NCBI GenBank assembly: GCA_002431635.1
Contig: DJGH01000068.1
Coordinates: 28,487 to 43,590 of the forward strand
DNA length: 15,104 nucleotides
Reading direction: 5' to 3'
Source of the DNA: Petrotoga sp. UBA5851
GTDB taxonomy: Bacteria > Thermotogota > Thermotogae > Petrotogales > Petrotogaceae
Shown here: positions 6,096 through 14,248 of the stretch, one piece after another
Layout: the number at the start of each line of letters is the position of its first letter
Position numbering within the stretch: the stretch's first letter is position 1
Made by a program: the position numbers and the translations under genes
Notes under the pieces: model-generated
Seen by the model: the letters and a program-made list of their open reading frames with translations, nothing else
What the model was told of the DNA's origin: nothing
Database searches by the model: none

Positions 6096-7505
6096 GTGGA
6101 AAAGAATATCGGAAAAGTGGTCAGTGTAATTGGACCTGTTGTTGATGTCCAGTTTGGGGAAGGAAAACTTCCCGAAATTTACAACGCTATAGAAATAGTT
6201 AATCCATATACAAATAAAAAAGTCGTCCTTGAAGTTGAACAGCTTATAGGCGACAATATAGCAAGATGTGTTGCACTTGATTCATCGGATGGTCTGAAAA
6301 GAGGACTTGAAGCATTGGATACTTCCGAACCAATAAAGATTCCTGTTGGGAAAAATGTACTAGGAAGAATGTTCAATCTTCTTGGAGAGCCTATTGATGA
6401 AAAAGGTTCAGTAAAAGATGTTGAGTTCTCTCCTATTCATAGGGAGCCTCCATCCATAACCGATCAGAATAAAGATATAGAAATACTCGAAACAGGACTT
6501 AAATGTATCGACCTTTTGGCACCATTCCCAAAGGGCGGAAAAATAGGGTTCTTCGGAGGTGCCGGAGTAGGGAAAACAGTTCTGGTTATGGAGCTTATAA
6601 GAAACATTGCAATTGAACACCAGGGAATATCGGTTTTTGCTGGTGTCGGTGAAAGAACAAGAGAGGGTAACGATCTCTGGCTTGATATGCATGACAGCGG
6701 AGTTATCAACAATACCGCTCTTGTATTCGGACAGATGAACGAACCGCCTGGAGCAAGATTTAGGGTAGCTCTCACTGCTCTGACTATGGCAGAATATTTT
6801 AGAGATAAAGAAAAGAAAGATGTTTTGCTATTCATAGATAATATATTCAGATTCGTACAGGCCGGTTCTGAGGTTTCGGCTCTTCTGGGAAGAATGCCTT
6901 CTGCAGTCGGGTATCAGCCTACGCTGGCTACTGATGTCGGACAACTTGAAGAAAGAATAACCTCAACCAAAGACGGTTCAATTACATCGGTACAGGCAGT
7001 ATATGTTCCTGCAGACGATATAACCGATCCTGCACCTGCTACGACGTTTTCACACCTTGAAGCTACCATAGTTTTGTCAAGAAAACTTTCAGAAATGGCT
7101 CTTTATCCTGCAGTTGATCCTCTTGATTCCAACTCCAAGATTCTTGAACCCAAGGTTGTAGGAGACGAACATTACAATGTTGCCCGAAGGGTTCAAAAAG
7201 TATTGCAGAGATATAAAGACTTACAGGATATCATAGCTATTCTCGGAATAGAGGAACTTTCGGAAGACGATAAACTTACGGTACAAAGAGCGAGAAAAAT
7301 TCAGAGATTCCTTACTCAGCCTACCTTTGTTGCCGAAAAATTTTCAAACATCCCCGGAGTTTATGTCAAGCTGAGCGATACTATAAAGGGCTTTAAAGAA
7401 ATACTTGACGGAAAGTACGATAATCTGCCCGAAAGCGCTTTCTACATGGTTGGAACAATAGAACAGGCCGTACAGAAGGCTAAGGCTATGGGCGCATCGG
7501 TCTAG
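6096..7505 (+). CDS. atpD: F0F1 ATP synthase subunit beta (catalytic)
   Basis: Beta carries the catalytic sites that make or split ATP. With the GTG start at 6096 the product is 469 residues and begins MEKNIGKVVSVIGPVVDVQF, the normal N-terminus. The P-loop is GGAGVGKT (154-161), the catalytic glutamate is E186 in GVGERTREG, and the Walker B aspartate is D248 in LLFIDNIFRF. The DELSEED lever is present as EELSEDD (386-392). All catalytic residues are intact. It lies 20 bases after atpG and 9 bases before atpC. The start rests on the strong GGGGGTGA just upstream; a GTG 24 bases earlier is possible but less likely. Confidence 0.98.
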   Translation: MEKNIGKVVSVIGPVVDVQFGEGKLPEIYNAIEIVNPYTNKKVVLEVEQLIGDNIARCVALDSSDGLKRGLEALDTSEPIKIPVGKNVLGRMFNLLGEPIDEKGSVKDVEFSPIHREPPSITDQNKDIEILETGLKCIDLLAPFPKGGKIGFFGGAGVGKTVLVMELIRNIAIEHQGISVFAGVGERTREGNDLWLDMHDSGVINNTALVFGQMNEPPGARFRVALTALTMAEYFRDKEKKDVLLFIDNIFRFVQAGSEVSALLGRMPSAVGYQPTLATDVGQLEERITSTKDGSITSVQAVYVPADDITDPAPATTFSHLEATIVLSRKLSEMALYPAVDPLDSNSKILEPKVVGDEHYNVARRVQKVLQRYKDLQDIIAILGIEELSEDDKLTVQRARKIQRFLTQPTFVAEKFSNIPGVYVKLSDTIKGFKEILDGKYDNLPESAFYMVGTIEQAVQKAKAMGASV

Positions 7506-7514
7506 AGGTGATTT

Positions 7515-7913
7515 ATGTTTGATGTAAAGGTGGTGACTCCCGGCGGTATAAAATCGCAGTGCCAGGCAGAGTATGTTCAGTATGAAACTGTTGAAGGCGG
7601 TATGGGAGTGCTTACAAATAGGCTTCCCATAATTGCAAAGCTGAAAGTATGCCCGGTAACCATCAGAAAAACAGATAAGACAGAGGAAAAGCTTATAGTA
7701 CACGGTGGCATAGTTGATATGTCCGGAAAGGAACTTATAATACTTACCACCAAAGCTGAGCGGTTTGAAGAAATAGATCCTTTAAAAACTAAGGAATTGA
7801 TTGAGAAGCTTGAAAAAGAAGCGGCAGCAGCTACGCAAGACAAGGAAAAAATAAAGAACGAACTTGAAACCAACAGAATCAGATACAAGTACTCGCAGAC
7901 AGTAAAAAAATAA
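7515..7913 (+). CDS. atpC: F0F1 ATP synthase subunit epsilon
   Basis: Epsilon binds gamma at the foot of the rotor and, in many bacteria, inhibits ATP hydrolysis through its C-terminal helices. The 132-residue product has the N-terminal beta-sandwich (FDVKVVTPGG at 2-11, VEGGMGVLTNRLPIIAKLK at 26-44, HGGIVDMSGKELIILTTKAERFEEID near 63-88), followed by about 45 residues of charged helix, so the two-helix domain is present. The ATG follows AGAGGTGATTT. It is the last gene of the cluster; eight bases past its stop begins a strong terminator hairpin. Confidence 0.95.
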   Translation: MFDVKVVTPGGIKSQCQAEYVQYETVEGGMGVLTNRLPIIAKLKVCPVTIRKTDKTEEKLIVHGGIVDMSGKELIILTTKAERFEEIDPLKTKELIEKLEKEAAAATQDKEKIKNELETNRIRYKYSQTVKK

Positions 7914-7920
7914 TTAAATA

Positions 7921-7958
7921 AAAATCAGCAGCTTATTTGAAAAAGCTGCTGATTTTTT
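7921..7958. terminator. Bidirectional intrinsic terminator between atpC and the GH15 gene
   Basis: A perfect 14-bp inverted repeat pairs 7921-7934 with 7943-7956 around an eight-base loop; the core is ATCAGCAGCTT/AAGCTGCTGAT. On the plus strand the stem ends in a run of six T. On the minus strand it is followed by TTTTTATTTAATTATTTTTTT, so it can stop transcription from either side. It lies only three bases from the stop codon of the convergent GH15 gene (7960-7962) and should insulate the two operons. Confidence 0.9.
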
Positions 7959-7959
7959 A

Positions 7960-8991
7960 TCAGTTATTTTGAATATCTAGACAGAGATTAATATACTCTG
8001 CATGTGCCCATAAAAGGGGAGAAGCTATACTTCCCCATTTTTTTACCCATGGTTCATACATATCCGGCGCTAAAAGATTCTCTGCAATCTGCTCGGCAAG
8101 GAAGCCGTTTGAGTCAAACTTCGTATCCAGCCATCTTTTAATTTCCATAGCTTTTTCCTTTTTCCCGGTTATGGCATAGTAGCTTCCTAGGTTTGCAGAA
8201 AGTAAAGTCCAGCTTCCGGCACCAAAGTAAGTATCTTTTAAATAACGTTTCAGTCCGTATCCTTTTTTCAGTTTCCTTTCTATCTCATCAACTGTCTTAA
8301 GAACAAGTTCATTTTCACTGTTGTAAAGTGCGTATGGGTACGAGCACCATAGAAGACTTGAATCAACGCAGCCGTTGCCGGTCGATTTAACAAAACGTCC
8401 GTTTTTTGTATGTTGCTCCTGAATTTTTTGTAGAATACGTTCATAGCTGTTTTTTCTTGAGCTTACTATGCTTTGTGCTTTGAGTCCTGCCGCAAGAGAA
8501 AAAAGAGTAGAAGTGTGCAGATATTCAGGTCCTTCTTCCCATGCATCATAACATGGAATGTCCCAGATTTTTTCAATATACTTTTCAACTATTTCCGATA
8601 CATCGGTAGGAATATCATAACCGCATTCGTGAGCGGCCCATAAAAACGTTCCGTATCCGTCACTTTGACCGTTAGGCCAATCATCATTGTTTGCTGAACC
8701 GTCAACTTTGTACCGTGTAGGCAGAAGATCCTCATGGGTCAATTCAGAATGATCCTTTTGTAGTACTTTTTCAATTTCTTGGCGATTACTACGTATGACC
8801 TTTACAGCCCAATCAAAGAACTTGTTTGCTGAAATGCTTTCTCCCGCCCTGTACATTGCACGTGCAATGAAAGAACTGTCCCTGAACCAGCAGAATCCGT
8901 ACTGCGAAAAGTTTGGACTTGCCACGTAAGCTCCTGAAATATCCTGATACTTTTTAATTATCTCCAACGAGTTCAAAAAAAAATTATTCAT
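7960..8991 (-). CDS. GH15-family glycosidase (glucoamylase/isomaltose glucohydrolase-like), cytoplasmic
   Basis: The 343-residue product matches the (alpha/alpha)6-barrel catalytic domain of glycoside hydrolase family 15, inverting enzymes that release glucose from the non-reducing end of alpha-glucans or isomalto-sugars. The substrate-site motif is YGFCWFRDSSFIARAM (31-46). The likely general acid is E152 in DAWEEGP and the likely general base is E300 in FLAEQIAENL, with the expected PLLWAHAEY (325-333) after it. There is no signal peptide, so it acts on imported sugar. It lacks the N-terminal beta-sandwich domain common in bacterial GH15 glucoamylases. Its ATG overlaps the GH31 stop by eight bases and has GAGGT five bases upstream, so it is the last gene of the sugar operon. 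The exact substrate cannot be read from sequence; alpha-1,6-linked oligosaccharides are a guess from context. Confidence 0.82.
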   Translation of the reverse strand: MNNFFLNSLEIIKKYQDISGAYVASPNFSQYGFCWFRDSSFIARAMYRAGESISANKFFDWAVKVIRSNRQEIEKVLQKDHSELTHEDLLPTRYKVDGSANNDDWPNGQSDGYGTFLWAAHECGYDIPTDVSEIVEKYIEKIWDIPCYDAWEEGPEYLHTSTLFSLAAGLKAQSIVSSRKNSYERILQKIQEQHTKNGRFVKSTGNGCVDSSLLWCSYPYALYNSENELVLKTVDEIERKLKKGYGLKRYLKDTYFGAGSWTLLSANLGSYYAITGKKEKAMEIKRWLDTKFDSNGFLAEQIAENLLAPDMYEPWVKKWGSIASPLLWAHAEYINLCLDIQNN

Positions 8992-11281
8992 TATTTACCT
9001 CTTCAATCAGAATCCATTTTATTTTTGCTATAAAACCATCTTCCTGTGATTCTTCAAAGAACCCTATAAATGAAATGTCTTCTGTTTGAGCGGAGTTCAA
9101 GTTTTGTATAACGTGATTTTTCTTTTCATAAAAATCACCTATAAGAAGAGCATTTTTTTCAAGTCCTTTTCCAGGTTCATATATTTTTCTGCTTTCAGGA
9201 AGATTTATTGAAAGCATGGCACCTTTTCTTATAAAAACGGCACTGTAATGATTTTTGCATTCATACCTGAAACTGCAGCCGCCCGAATACTCTTTTCCTT
9301 CCCAAAGATTTATCCATTGACCAGAAGGAAGATCAAACGTTAACAGACCATTTCCTTCAAGATCCGGAGCTATAAAAATATCTTCTCCGAAGAAATAGTT
9401 AATTGTATAATTATATGGCATGGTAAGTGGTTTTTGCTGTGTTACCGACTTTTCTGCCTGTTCGGCTATATAAGGAATAAGTGACATTCGTAGCGAAGCT
9501 ATTTTCCTATAATAATCAATTAGCGAACTGTCGCTGAAAACCTCTGCCATATTCCATGGTGTTCTCTCTGCACTTTTATATGGTCCCATATTACATTCTG
9601 AATGAATTTGGAAAATTGGTGTAAAAACTGCTATTTCAAGGCTTCTGCGATATAGTTCTGGATCGGGAAGTTCACCGCTGAATCCGGCTATATCCCATCC
9701 CCAGAAAGGATTTCCGCATAATGATACATTCAATCCTGCAATTATATTGGACTTCAGAGCTTCAATGTCAGAATCTTCATCACCTACCCAAAAAAGCGTA
9801 CTGGAAGGAGAACGTGTATAACCTGCCCGGCTAAAAAGAACTTTATCCTCTCCGACTACTTCTTTTTCTGTTTCAAAGTACTTTTCTGTAAAAAGATTTC
9901 TTGCCTGAGCTACACTGATACCTTCATATACAAAAGTATCCCTTCCCCAGAGGTGTTCTCCTCCGTCTGTTTTAAAGCCATCTATTTCCAGTTCATCAAT
10001 AAGGTACTTTCTTTTTTCTTTAAACCATTCTCTTGCCTGCGGATTAAAAAGATCAACCACATAACTTCCCTCAAACCATCTTCCGGTAGGGATTTCATAA
10101 GGAGTACCATCTTTTTTCATCACAAAGAACTTCTTTTGCAGAGCATACTCCAGATCCTTTCTGTGCTGTTCGTCGGGATCATTAACCATTTTGAATACAG
10201 GAATCTGCCATAAAATTACTTTTATACCGTGTTCATGAAAGTTTTTAATCATACTGTAAGGATCAGGCCATGGATGGTTGAATGAAAAATCTTTAAAATT
10301 CATTTTTCCGGCAACAGGCATGTTTTGTGCACCGTTAAACTTATAAAAGCCCTGTTCATCAGACCATGCCTCTATCACTATAACTGTACAAGGAAGATTA
10401 TAATTTAAAGTTGATCTAAGAGCATTTTCTACCATATTCTGGTTATTCCATTCATTCGCAGATATCCATGGTCCGAATACCCACAGCGGAGGAACAACAG
10501 GATTAGAAAGCTTATATATTTCAGAAATTACCTGTTGAGGAGACTCTTTTTCCCATATAGTTATATCGCCGCCTGCGTATTTCTGACCCAGAGTATCAAT
10601 AAATACCTCAATAGTATCTTCATTTAAGAAAAAGGATGTTCTGTACCCGGTGTCTGCAAACACTCCGAATCCGTTTTCCGAAAAGATGAACGGAACGGGG
10701 GCATATCCTCTTTCACCCTGTACTTTATACTGGTCAAAAACATGAGCAGTATACGATCTGTCACCAAGCTCAATAGAATCATAATGTTCACCCATTCCAA
10801 AGAATTTTTCTTGGTTCTGCCTTTTGAAAAAATATCTGCGGCTGAAATTATTTTTTCCATCGGTAAATGTAAGGCAGGATAAAAATCTTTTTGAACTTTT
10901 CAGAAGATCGCTTTCAAATGTGCCGCAGTTCTCCCATGCTTTTACACAAAACTCAAATTCATCTGAGGATACTGCGTTGGTATCACCAAGTCCTGAAAAT
11001 ATCCTGTATCTTACCGTATCGCCTTTTTTAAATCTGCCTAGGCAGCATGTCCAAAGTGCCCAGCCGTTTTGGGCATAATCAAATCTAGCCCTTGTTTTTA
11101 CTTGCGGCATACCGTTTACCGAAAATATAATCCATGCTCTTTGACCTGCCTGCATCGGAAAGGTTTGAAAATTTACTTGTACTTGCTCATCAGCGGCAGG
11201 ATCTTTTGGAATCCTTTGGATACTAAAATTATTAAGATACGGATCATCCATTCCATAAGGAAGGTGACAGATCTGGCTCAT
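8984..11281 (-). CDS. GH31-family alpha-glycosidase (alpha-glucosidase or alpha-glucosyltransferase type)
   Basis: The 765-residue product is a family 31 glycosidase, a retaining enzyme with a (beta/alpha)8 barrel. The nucleophile should be D439 in DGFKTDGGEHLWG and the acid/base D501 in LFWVGDEDSD. Supporting barrel motifs are VFGPWISANEWNNQ (268-281), FSRAGYTRS (483-491), PFWGWDIAGFSGELPD (525-540) and PIFQIHSE (555-562). About 260 residues of beta-sandwich precede the barrel, and beta-rich domains follow it. There is no signal peptide, so it works in the cytoplasm. The KTDGGE and GDEDS variants differ from textbook GH31 alpha-glucosidases and YicI-type alpha-xylosidases, so specificity is open: alpha-glucosidase, alpha-xylosidase and transglucosylase are all possible. 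Its Shine-Dalgarno (AAGGATGTG) lies against the binding-protein stop, 14 bases from the start, so the genes are co-transcribed. Confidence 0.88.
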   Translation of the reverse strand: MSQICHLPYGMDDPYLNNFSIQRIPKDPAADEQVQVNFQTFPMQAGQRAWIIFSVNGMPQVKTRARFDYAQNGWALWTCCLGRFKKGDTVRYRIFSGLGDTNAVSSDEFEFCVKAWENCGTFESDLLKSSKRFLSCLTFTDGKNNFSRRYFFKRQNQEKFFGMGEHYDSIELGDRSYTAHVFDQYKVQGERGYAPVPFIFSENGFGVFADTGYRTSFFLNEDTIEVFIDTLGQKYAGGDITIWEKESPQQVISEIYKLSNPVVPPLWVFGPWISANEWNNQNMVENALRSTLNYNLPCTVIVIEAWSDEQGFYKFNGAQNMPVAGKMNFKDFSFNHPWPDPYSMIKNFHEHGIKVILWQIPVFKMVNDPDEQHRKDLEYALQKKFFVMKKDGTPYEIPTGRWFEGSYVVDLFNPQAREWFKEKRKYLIDELEIDGFKTDGGEHLWGRDTFVYEGISVAQARNLFTEKYFETEKEVVGEDKVLFSRAGYTRSPSSTLFWVGDEDSDIEALKSNIIAGLNVSLCGNPFWGWDIAGFSGELPDPELYRRSLEIAVFTPIFQIHSECNMGPYKSAERTPWNMAEVFSDSSLIDYYRKIASLRMSLIPYIAEQAEKSVTQQKPLTMPYNYTINYFFGEDIFIAPDLEGNGLLTFDLPSGQWINLWEGKEYSGGCSFRYECKNHYSAVFIRKGAMLSINLPESRKIYEPGKGLEKNALLIGDFYEKKNHVIQNLNSAQTEDISFIGFFEESQEDGFIAKIKWILIEEVNNE

Positions 11282-11295
11282 TTCTTCACATCCTT

Positions 11296-12519
11296 TTATT
11301 TTCCGAGTTTTTTATTTATTTCGGCATCAATAGCTTTAAGAGCATCCTGAGCAGATTTGTTTCCGAGTGCTACATCCGAGAGCTCTTTGTTAACTATATC
11401 CGATAATGCACTCCAGCCTTTTATTACAGGAGGAAGTGAAGAATAACTTAGTGATTCAAAGATAGCCTTTTTATTTAACGGTTTTGATTTTTCAGTAAGG
11501 AAAGGCTCAAGGTACTTTTCATTTGAGATAGCCGGCAGTTCCCATCCTTTTTCATATCTCAGCTTTGCGTTGTACTCACTTGTAGTAAGAAATTTAATCC
11601 ATTTCCATGCTTCTTCCTTATATTTTGTGCTTTTATTTGCCACAACGCCATCTACGAAATAATGAGTTCCTTTTGATGCCATACCTGGCTCAACTACTAT
11701 ATCCCAATCAAAAGCCGATTCATCCCTGAACATTTTAAACATCCATATTCCTGTGTGAACCATGGCTACCTTTCCTGCCACAAAAAGATCTTCCGACTTG
11801 AGACCTCCTGCCTGAGCATCTGTGGGCATAACTCCAAGCTTCTGTTTATCTACAAGCCAGTTTACGGCATCAATTCCGGCTTTGTTATTCAAAGAAGCCT
11901 TACCGCCTGTTATAAAACTTCCTCCTGCCTGTGTAAGCACCTTATAAAATTCCCAGAACTGAACGGGCTGATATACTCCCCAGATACCTTTTTTTGAATC
12001 GGTAAGCTTTTTCGCAGCCTCCATTTCATCTTTCCATGTCCAGCTATTGGTTGGATATGCTACTTTTTTCTCATCAAAGAGTTTTTTATTGTAAAAAAGG
12101 ACTACAGTCGAGAATTTTTCAGGAAAACCATATTGTACACCATTGTGCGAAAAAGCTTTATATGCTTTTTCGGCAAAAATGTCGTTTGCACTAAACTTAA
12201 ACTGCTGATTCAATGAATCCAAAGGAAGAAGCAGTCCGTCAGAAGCATACTCAACAAAGTTTTCATAATTTATTTCAAAGGTATCAGGGGCATCATTGCC
12301 GGCAAAACTGGTTGAAAGCTTTAAAAAATAATCGTCCCATGGAACATTTACAAGTTTTATTTTGATTCCGGGATTCTGTTTTTCAAACTCTTTTACTATA
12401 AGCTTCAAAGTTTCTTCGTGACTCGGAAGAGCAGAATAATTCATATAAGTTATTTCTACCGCACCGAACGCAAATACAAAAAGAGATACTGTTAATACCG
12501 TTAACAAGAGTTTCTTCAT
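11296..12519 (-). CDS. ABC transporter sugar-binding protein (extracellular, family 1)
   Basis: The 407-residue product is a family 1 solute-binding protein, which captures a sugar and delivers it to the membrane permeases. It has a clear Sec signal peptide: KK at residues 2-3, a hydrophobic core (LLLTVLTVSLFVFAFG) and a probable cut near residues 19-20, with no lipobox cysteine. The mature part shows the family pattern IKLVNVPWDDYFLKLSTSFAGNDAPD (about 57-82) and VAMVHTGIWMFKMF near 239-252. The start is ATG 12519, with GGGGAGGTG five bases upstream. The frame stays open 53 codons further, but that extension overlaps the upstream permease gene and would bury the signal peptide. It lies 32 bases after the permease stop. 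The binding pocket cannot be assigned to a particular sugar. Confidence 0.92.
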   Translation of the reverse strand: MKKLLLTVLTVSLFVFAFGAVEITYMNYSALPSHEETLKLIVKEFEKQNPGIKIKLVNVPWDDYFLKLSTSFAGNDAPDTFEINYENFVEYASDGLLLPLDSLNQQFKFSANDIFAEKAYKAFSHNGVQYGFPEKFSTVVLFYNKKLFDEKKVAYPTNSWTWKDEMEAAKKLTDSKKGIWGVYQPVQFWEFYKVLTQAGGSFITGGKASLNNKAGIDAVNWLVDKQKLGVMPTDAQAGGLKSEDLFVAGKVAMVHTGIWMFKMFRDESAFDWDIVVEPGMASKGTHYFVDGVVANKSTKYKEEAWKWIKFLTTSEYNAKLRYEKGWELPAISNEKYLEPFLTEKSKPLNKKAIFESLSYSSLPPVIKGWSALSDIVNKELSDVALGNKSAQDALKAIDAEINKKLGK

Positions 12520-12523
12520 AATA

Positions 12524-12532
12524 CACCTCCCC
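12524..12532 (-). promoter_or_regulatory. Ribosome binding site that sets the binding-protein start
   Basis: On the minus strand GGGGAGGTG lies five bases before ATG 12519-12517. It is among the strongest Shine-Dalgarno sequences in this operon, fitting a binding protein needed in excess over its permeases. Confidence 0.75.
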
Positions 12533-12551
12533 AAGTGTAGTTTTTTTATTT

Positions 12552-13373
12552 TCAGCCTTTTAAGCCGCTTGATGCCACGCCCTGAACAAACCATTTCTGT
12601 GCGAAAAGAAAGACAAGCAGTATCGGGATGATGCTTATCATAGCGCCTGCGCTTACAAGGTTCCACTGAGTTATCCATCTTCCATGAAGATTGGCCAGAC
12701 CTACCGGAAGAGTCATCATATTCTGCTCAGTAGAAACTATAAGAGGCCACAGGTAACTGTTCCAAGCATCCATAAAAGAAAAGATCCCAAAAGTTGCCAG
12801 AGCTGTTTTATTCATAGGCAGTACTATTTTAAAAAATACTGTAAAATACCCCGCTCCGTCCATAAAGGCAGATTCATCGAACTCCCGCGGAGTAGACATA
12901 AAAGCCTGTCTCAGCAGAAATACTCCAAAAGCGCTGAAAAGCCTTGGTACTATAAGACCCTGATATGTGTTTATCCAGTTGAGATTCCTTACAATGAGAT
13001 ACAGCGGTATTGCTGTTACCTGAAAGGGAATCATAAGAGTAGCCAGATAAAGAACAAATAAGGTGTTTTTGAATCTGAAATCAAATCTTGCAAAGGCAAA
13101 AGCTGCAAGACCAGCTATTAAAACCTGTAAGAACACAGTTACCGAAGTAACCAAAACGCTGTTAAACAAGTACCTTCCGAACGGATAAGCGTTAAAAAGG
13201 GTTATGTAGTTATTTAAAGTCGGTTCTTTGGGAACAATATCCGGAGGAAAAGCCAAGGTTGCCTGCTTGGACTTCAAAGAAGTAGAAAATGTCCAAAGCA
13301 TAGGTACGATAGTTGTCAAAGCAAGCAAAAAAAGCAAAATATATACAATCAGTTTCCGTATGTTTGATTTCAT
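12552..13373 (-). CDS. ABC sugar transporter permease, MalG type
   Basis: The 273-residue product is an inner-membrane permease of the carbohydrate uptake family 1 (MalG-like). It has about six membrane helices, starting at residues 7-28. The cytoplasmic EAA loop that docks the ATPase is EFDESAFMDGAGYFTVFFKIVLPMNK (about 163-188), with the key glycine and the I-x-LP end. The C-terminus, VQGVASSGLKG, is the usual ending of MalG proteins. Its ATG overlaps the stop of the MalF-type gene by four bases (ATGA), so the two halves of the channel are translationally coupled. No ATPase gene follows. Confidence 0.93.
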   Translation of the reverse strand: MKSNIRKLIVYILLFLLALTTIVPMLWTFSTSLKSKQATLAFPPDIVPKEPTLNNYITLFNAYPFGRYLFNSVLVTSVTVFLQVLIAGLAAFAFARFDFRFKNTLFVLYLATLMIPFQVTAIPLYLIVRNLNWINTYQGLIVPRLFSAFGVFLLRQAFMSTPREFDESAFMDGAGYFTVFFKIVLPMNKTALATFGIFSFMDAWNSYLWPLIVSTEQNMMTLPVGLANLHGRWITQWNLVSAGAMISIIPILLVFLFAQKWFVQGVASSGLKG

Positions 13374-14239
13374 GAGTAAAACACCAGCTTTTTCTCAGCT
13401 CTGTTCTGTATAAAACTAAAAATAAGAATTATCAAAAGAAGAATCCACGACATAGCACAGGCATATCCCATGCGTGAATAACTGAAAGCATTTCTATATA
13501 TCTGCTCAACAAGAACCGTAGTTGCCCCTGCGGGACCTCCGTTAGTCATGACCATGACCTGATCGAAGACCTGAAAGGAATTAATCATTGAAATCATGAC
13601 AACGAAAAATATCTGCGGGCTCATAAGTGGAAGAGTAATTTTAAAGAACTTTTTCAGTCTTCCTGCGCCATCTATCTGGGCTGCTTCCAGTATCTCCTCG
13701 CTTATATTCTTGAGCCCTCCAAGCAGCAGAACCATAGTAAAACCTATATCTTTCCATACACTTGCCATAACAACCCCAACCATAGCCCAGTTTTTATCGT
13801 ATAACCACTGTGGTCCTTGTATGCCTAATAACGAGAGGAAGTAGTTAAGATAACCATATGCAGGATTAAGTATTCCTTTCCATATCAGCGATACAGCTAC
13901 CCATGATGAAACAACCGGGATAAAGTAGAAAGATCTGAAAAAACCTATTCCTTTTATTTTTAGATTGACCAGCATGGCCATCATCATTCCGCCTACTAAA
14001 ACCAGAGGAATATACATTACGATAAATTGAAAAGTATGAATAACCGCTTCATAAAAACTTTTATCCGAAAACATTTCAATATAATTACCCAGACCAACCC
14101 ATTTTGGAAGTGTCCGTACATTCCAGTCAGTAAAGCTTATTATAAAGGACCATACCATCGGAATAAACTGAAAAATAAAAAAGACTGCGAAGCTTGGAGC
14201 AAGGAACCAAAAAATATACTTTTTGTCTTTTCTTTTCAT
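13370..14239 (-). CDS. ABC sugar transporter permease, MalF type
   Basis: The 289-residue product is the MalF-like partner permease, with six predicted membrane helices; the first is at about residues 9-31. The EAA loop is ISEEILEAAQIDGAGRLKKFFKITLPLMSP (about 179-208). The N-terminus is short, so it lacks the long extra segment of E. coli MalF. Two adjacent ATGs are possible. AGGAGG lies two bases from the first (14242) and five bases from the second (14239), so the second is preferred. The gene begins within ten bases of the ROK stop, placing it in the same transcription unit. Confidence 0.92.
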   Translation of the reverse strand: MKRKDKKYIFWFLAPSFAVFFIFQFIPMVWSFIISFTDWNVRTLPKWVGLGNYIEMFSDKSFYEAVIHTFQFIVMYIPLVLVGGMMMAMLVNLKIKGIGFFRSFYFIPVVSSWVAVSLIWKGILNPAYGYLNYFLSLLGIQGPQWLYDKNWAMVGVVMASVWKDIGFTMVLLLGGLKNISEEILEAAQIDGAGRLKKFFKITLPLMSPQIFFVVMISMINSFQVFDQVMVMTNGGPAGATTVLVEQIYRNAFSYSRMGYACAMSWILLLIILIFSFIQNRAEKKLVFYS

Positions 14240-14248
14240 CATCTCCTC

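Noticed and set aside
6464..6835. A 123-residue minus-strand open frame inside atpD
   Set aside because: It is antisense to the P-loop and Walker B region of subunit beta, with no supporting start signal.
6096..7505. V254 in place of threonine in the beta-subunit motif IDNIFRF(T/V)QAGSEV
   Set aside because: Valine here is, as I recall, common in cyanobacterial and chloroplast beta subunits, so it is not unusual.
12520..12551. A possible internal promoter between the permease and the binding-protein gene
   Set aside because: The 32-base gap is AT-rich but has no paired -35/-10 hexamers; it is accounted for by the ribosome binding site.
12520..12678. A 53-codon N-terminal extension of the sugar-binding protein
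   Set aside because: It overlaps the permease gene, is rich in R/K/H, and would bury a textbook signal peptide; a strong ribosome binding site marks ATG 12519.
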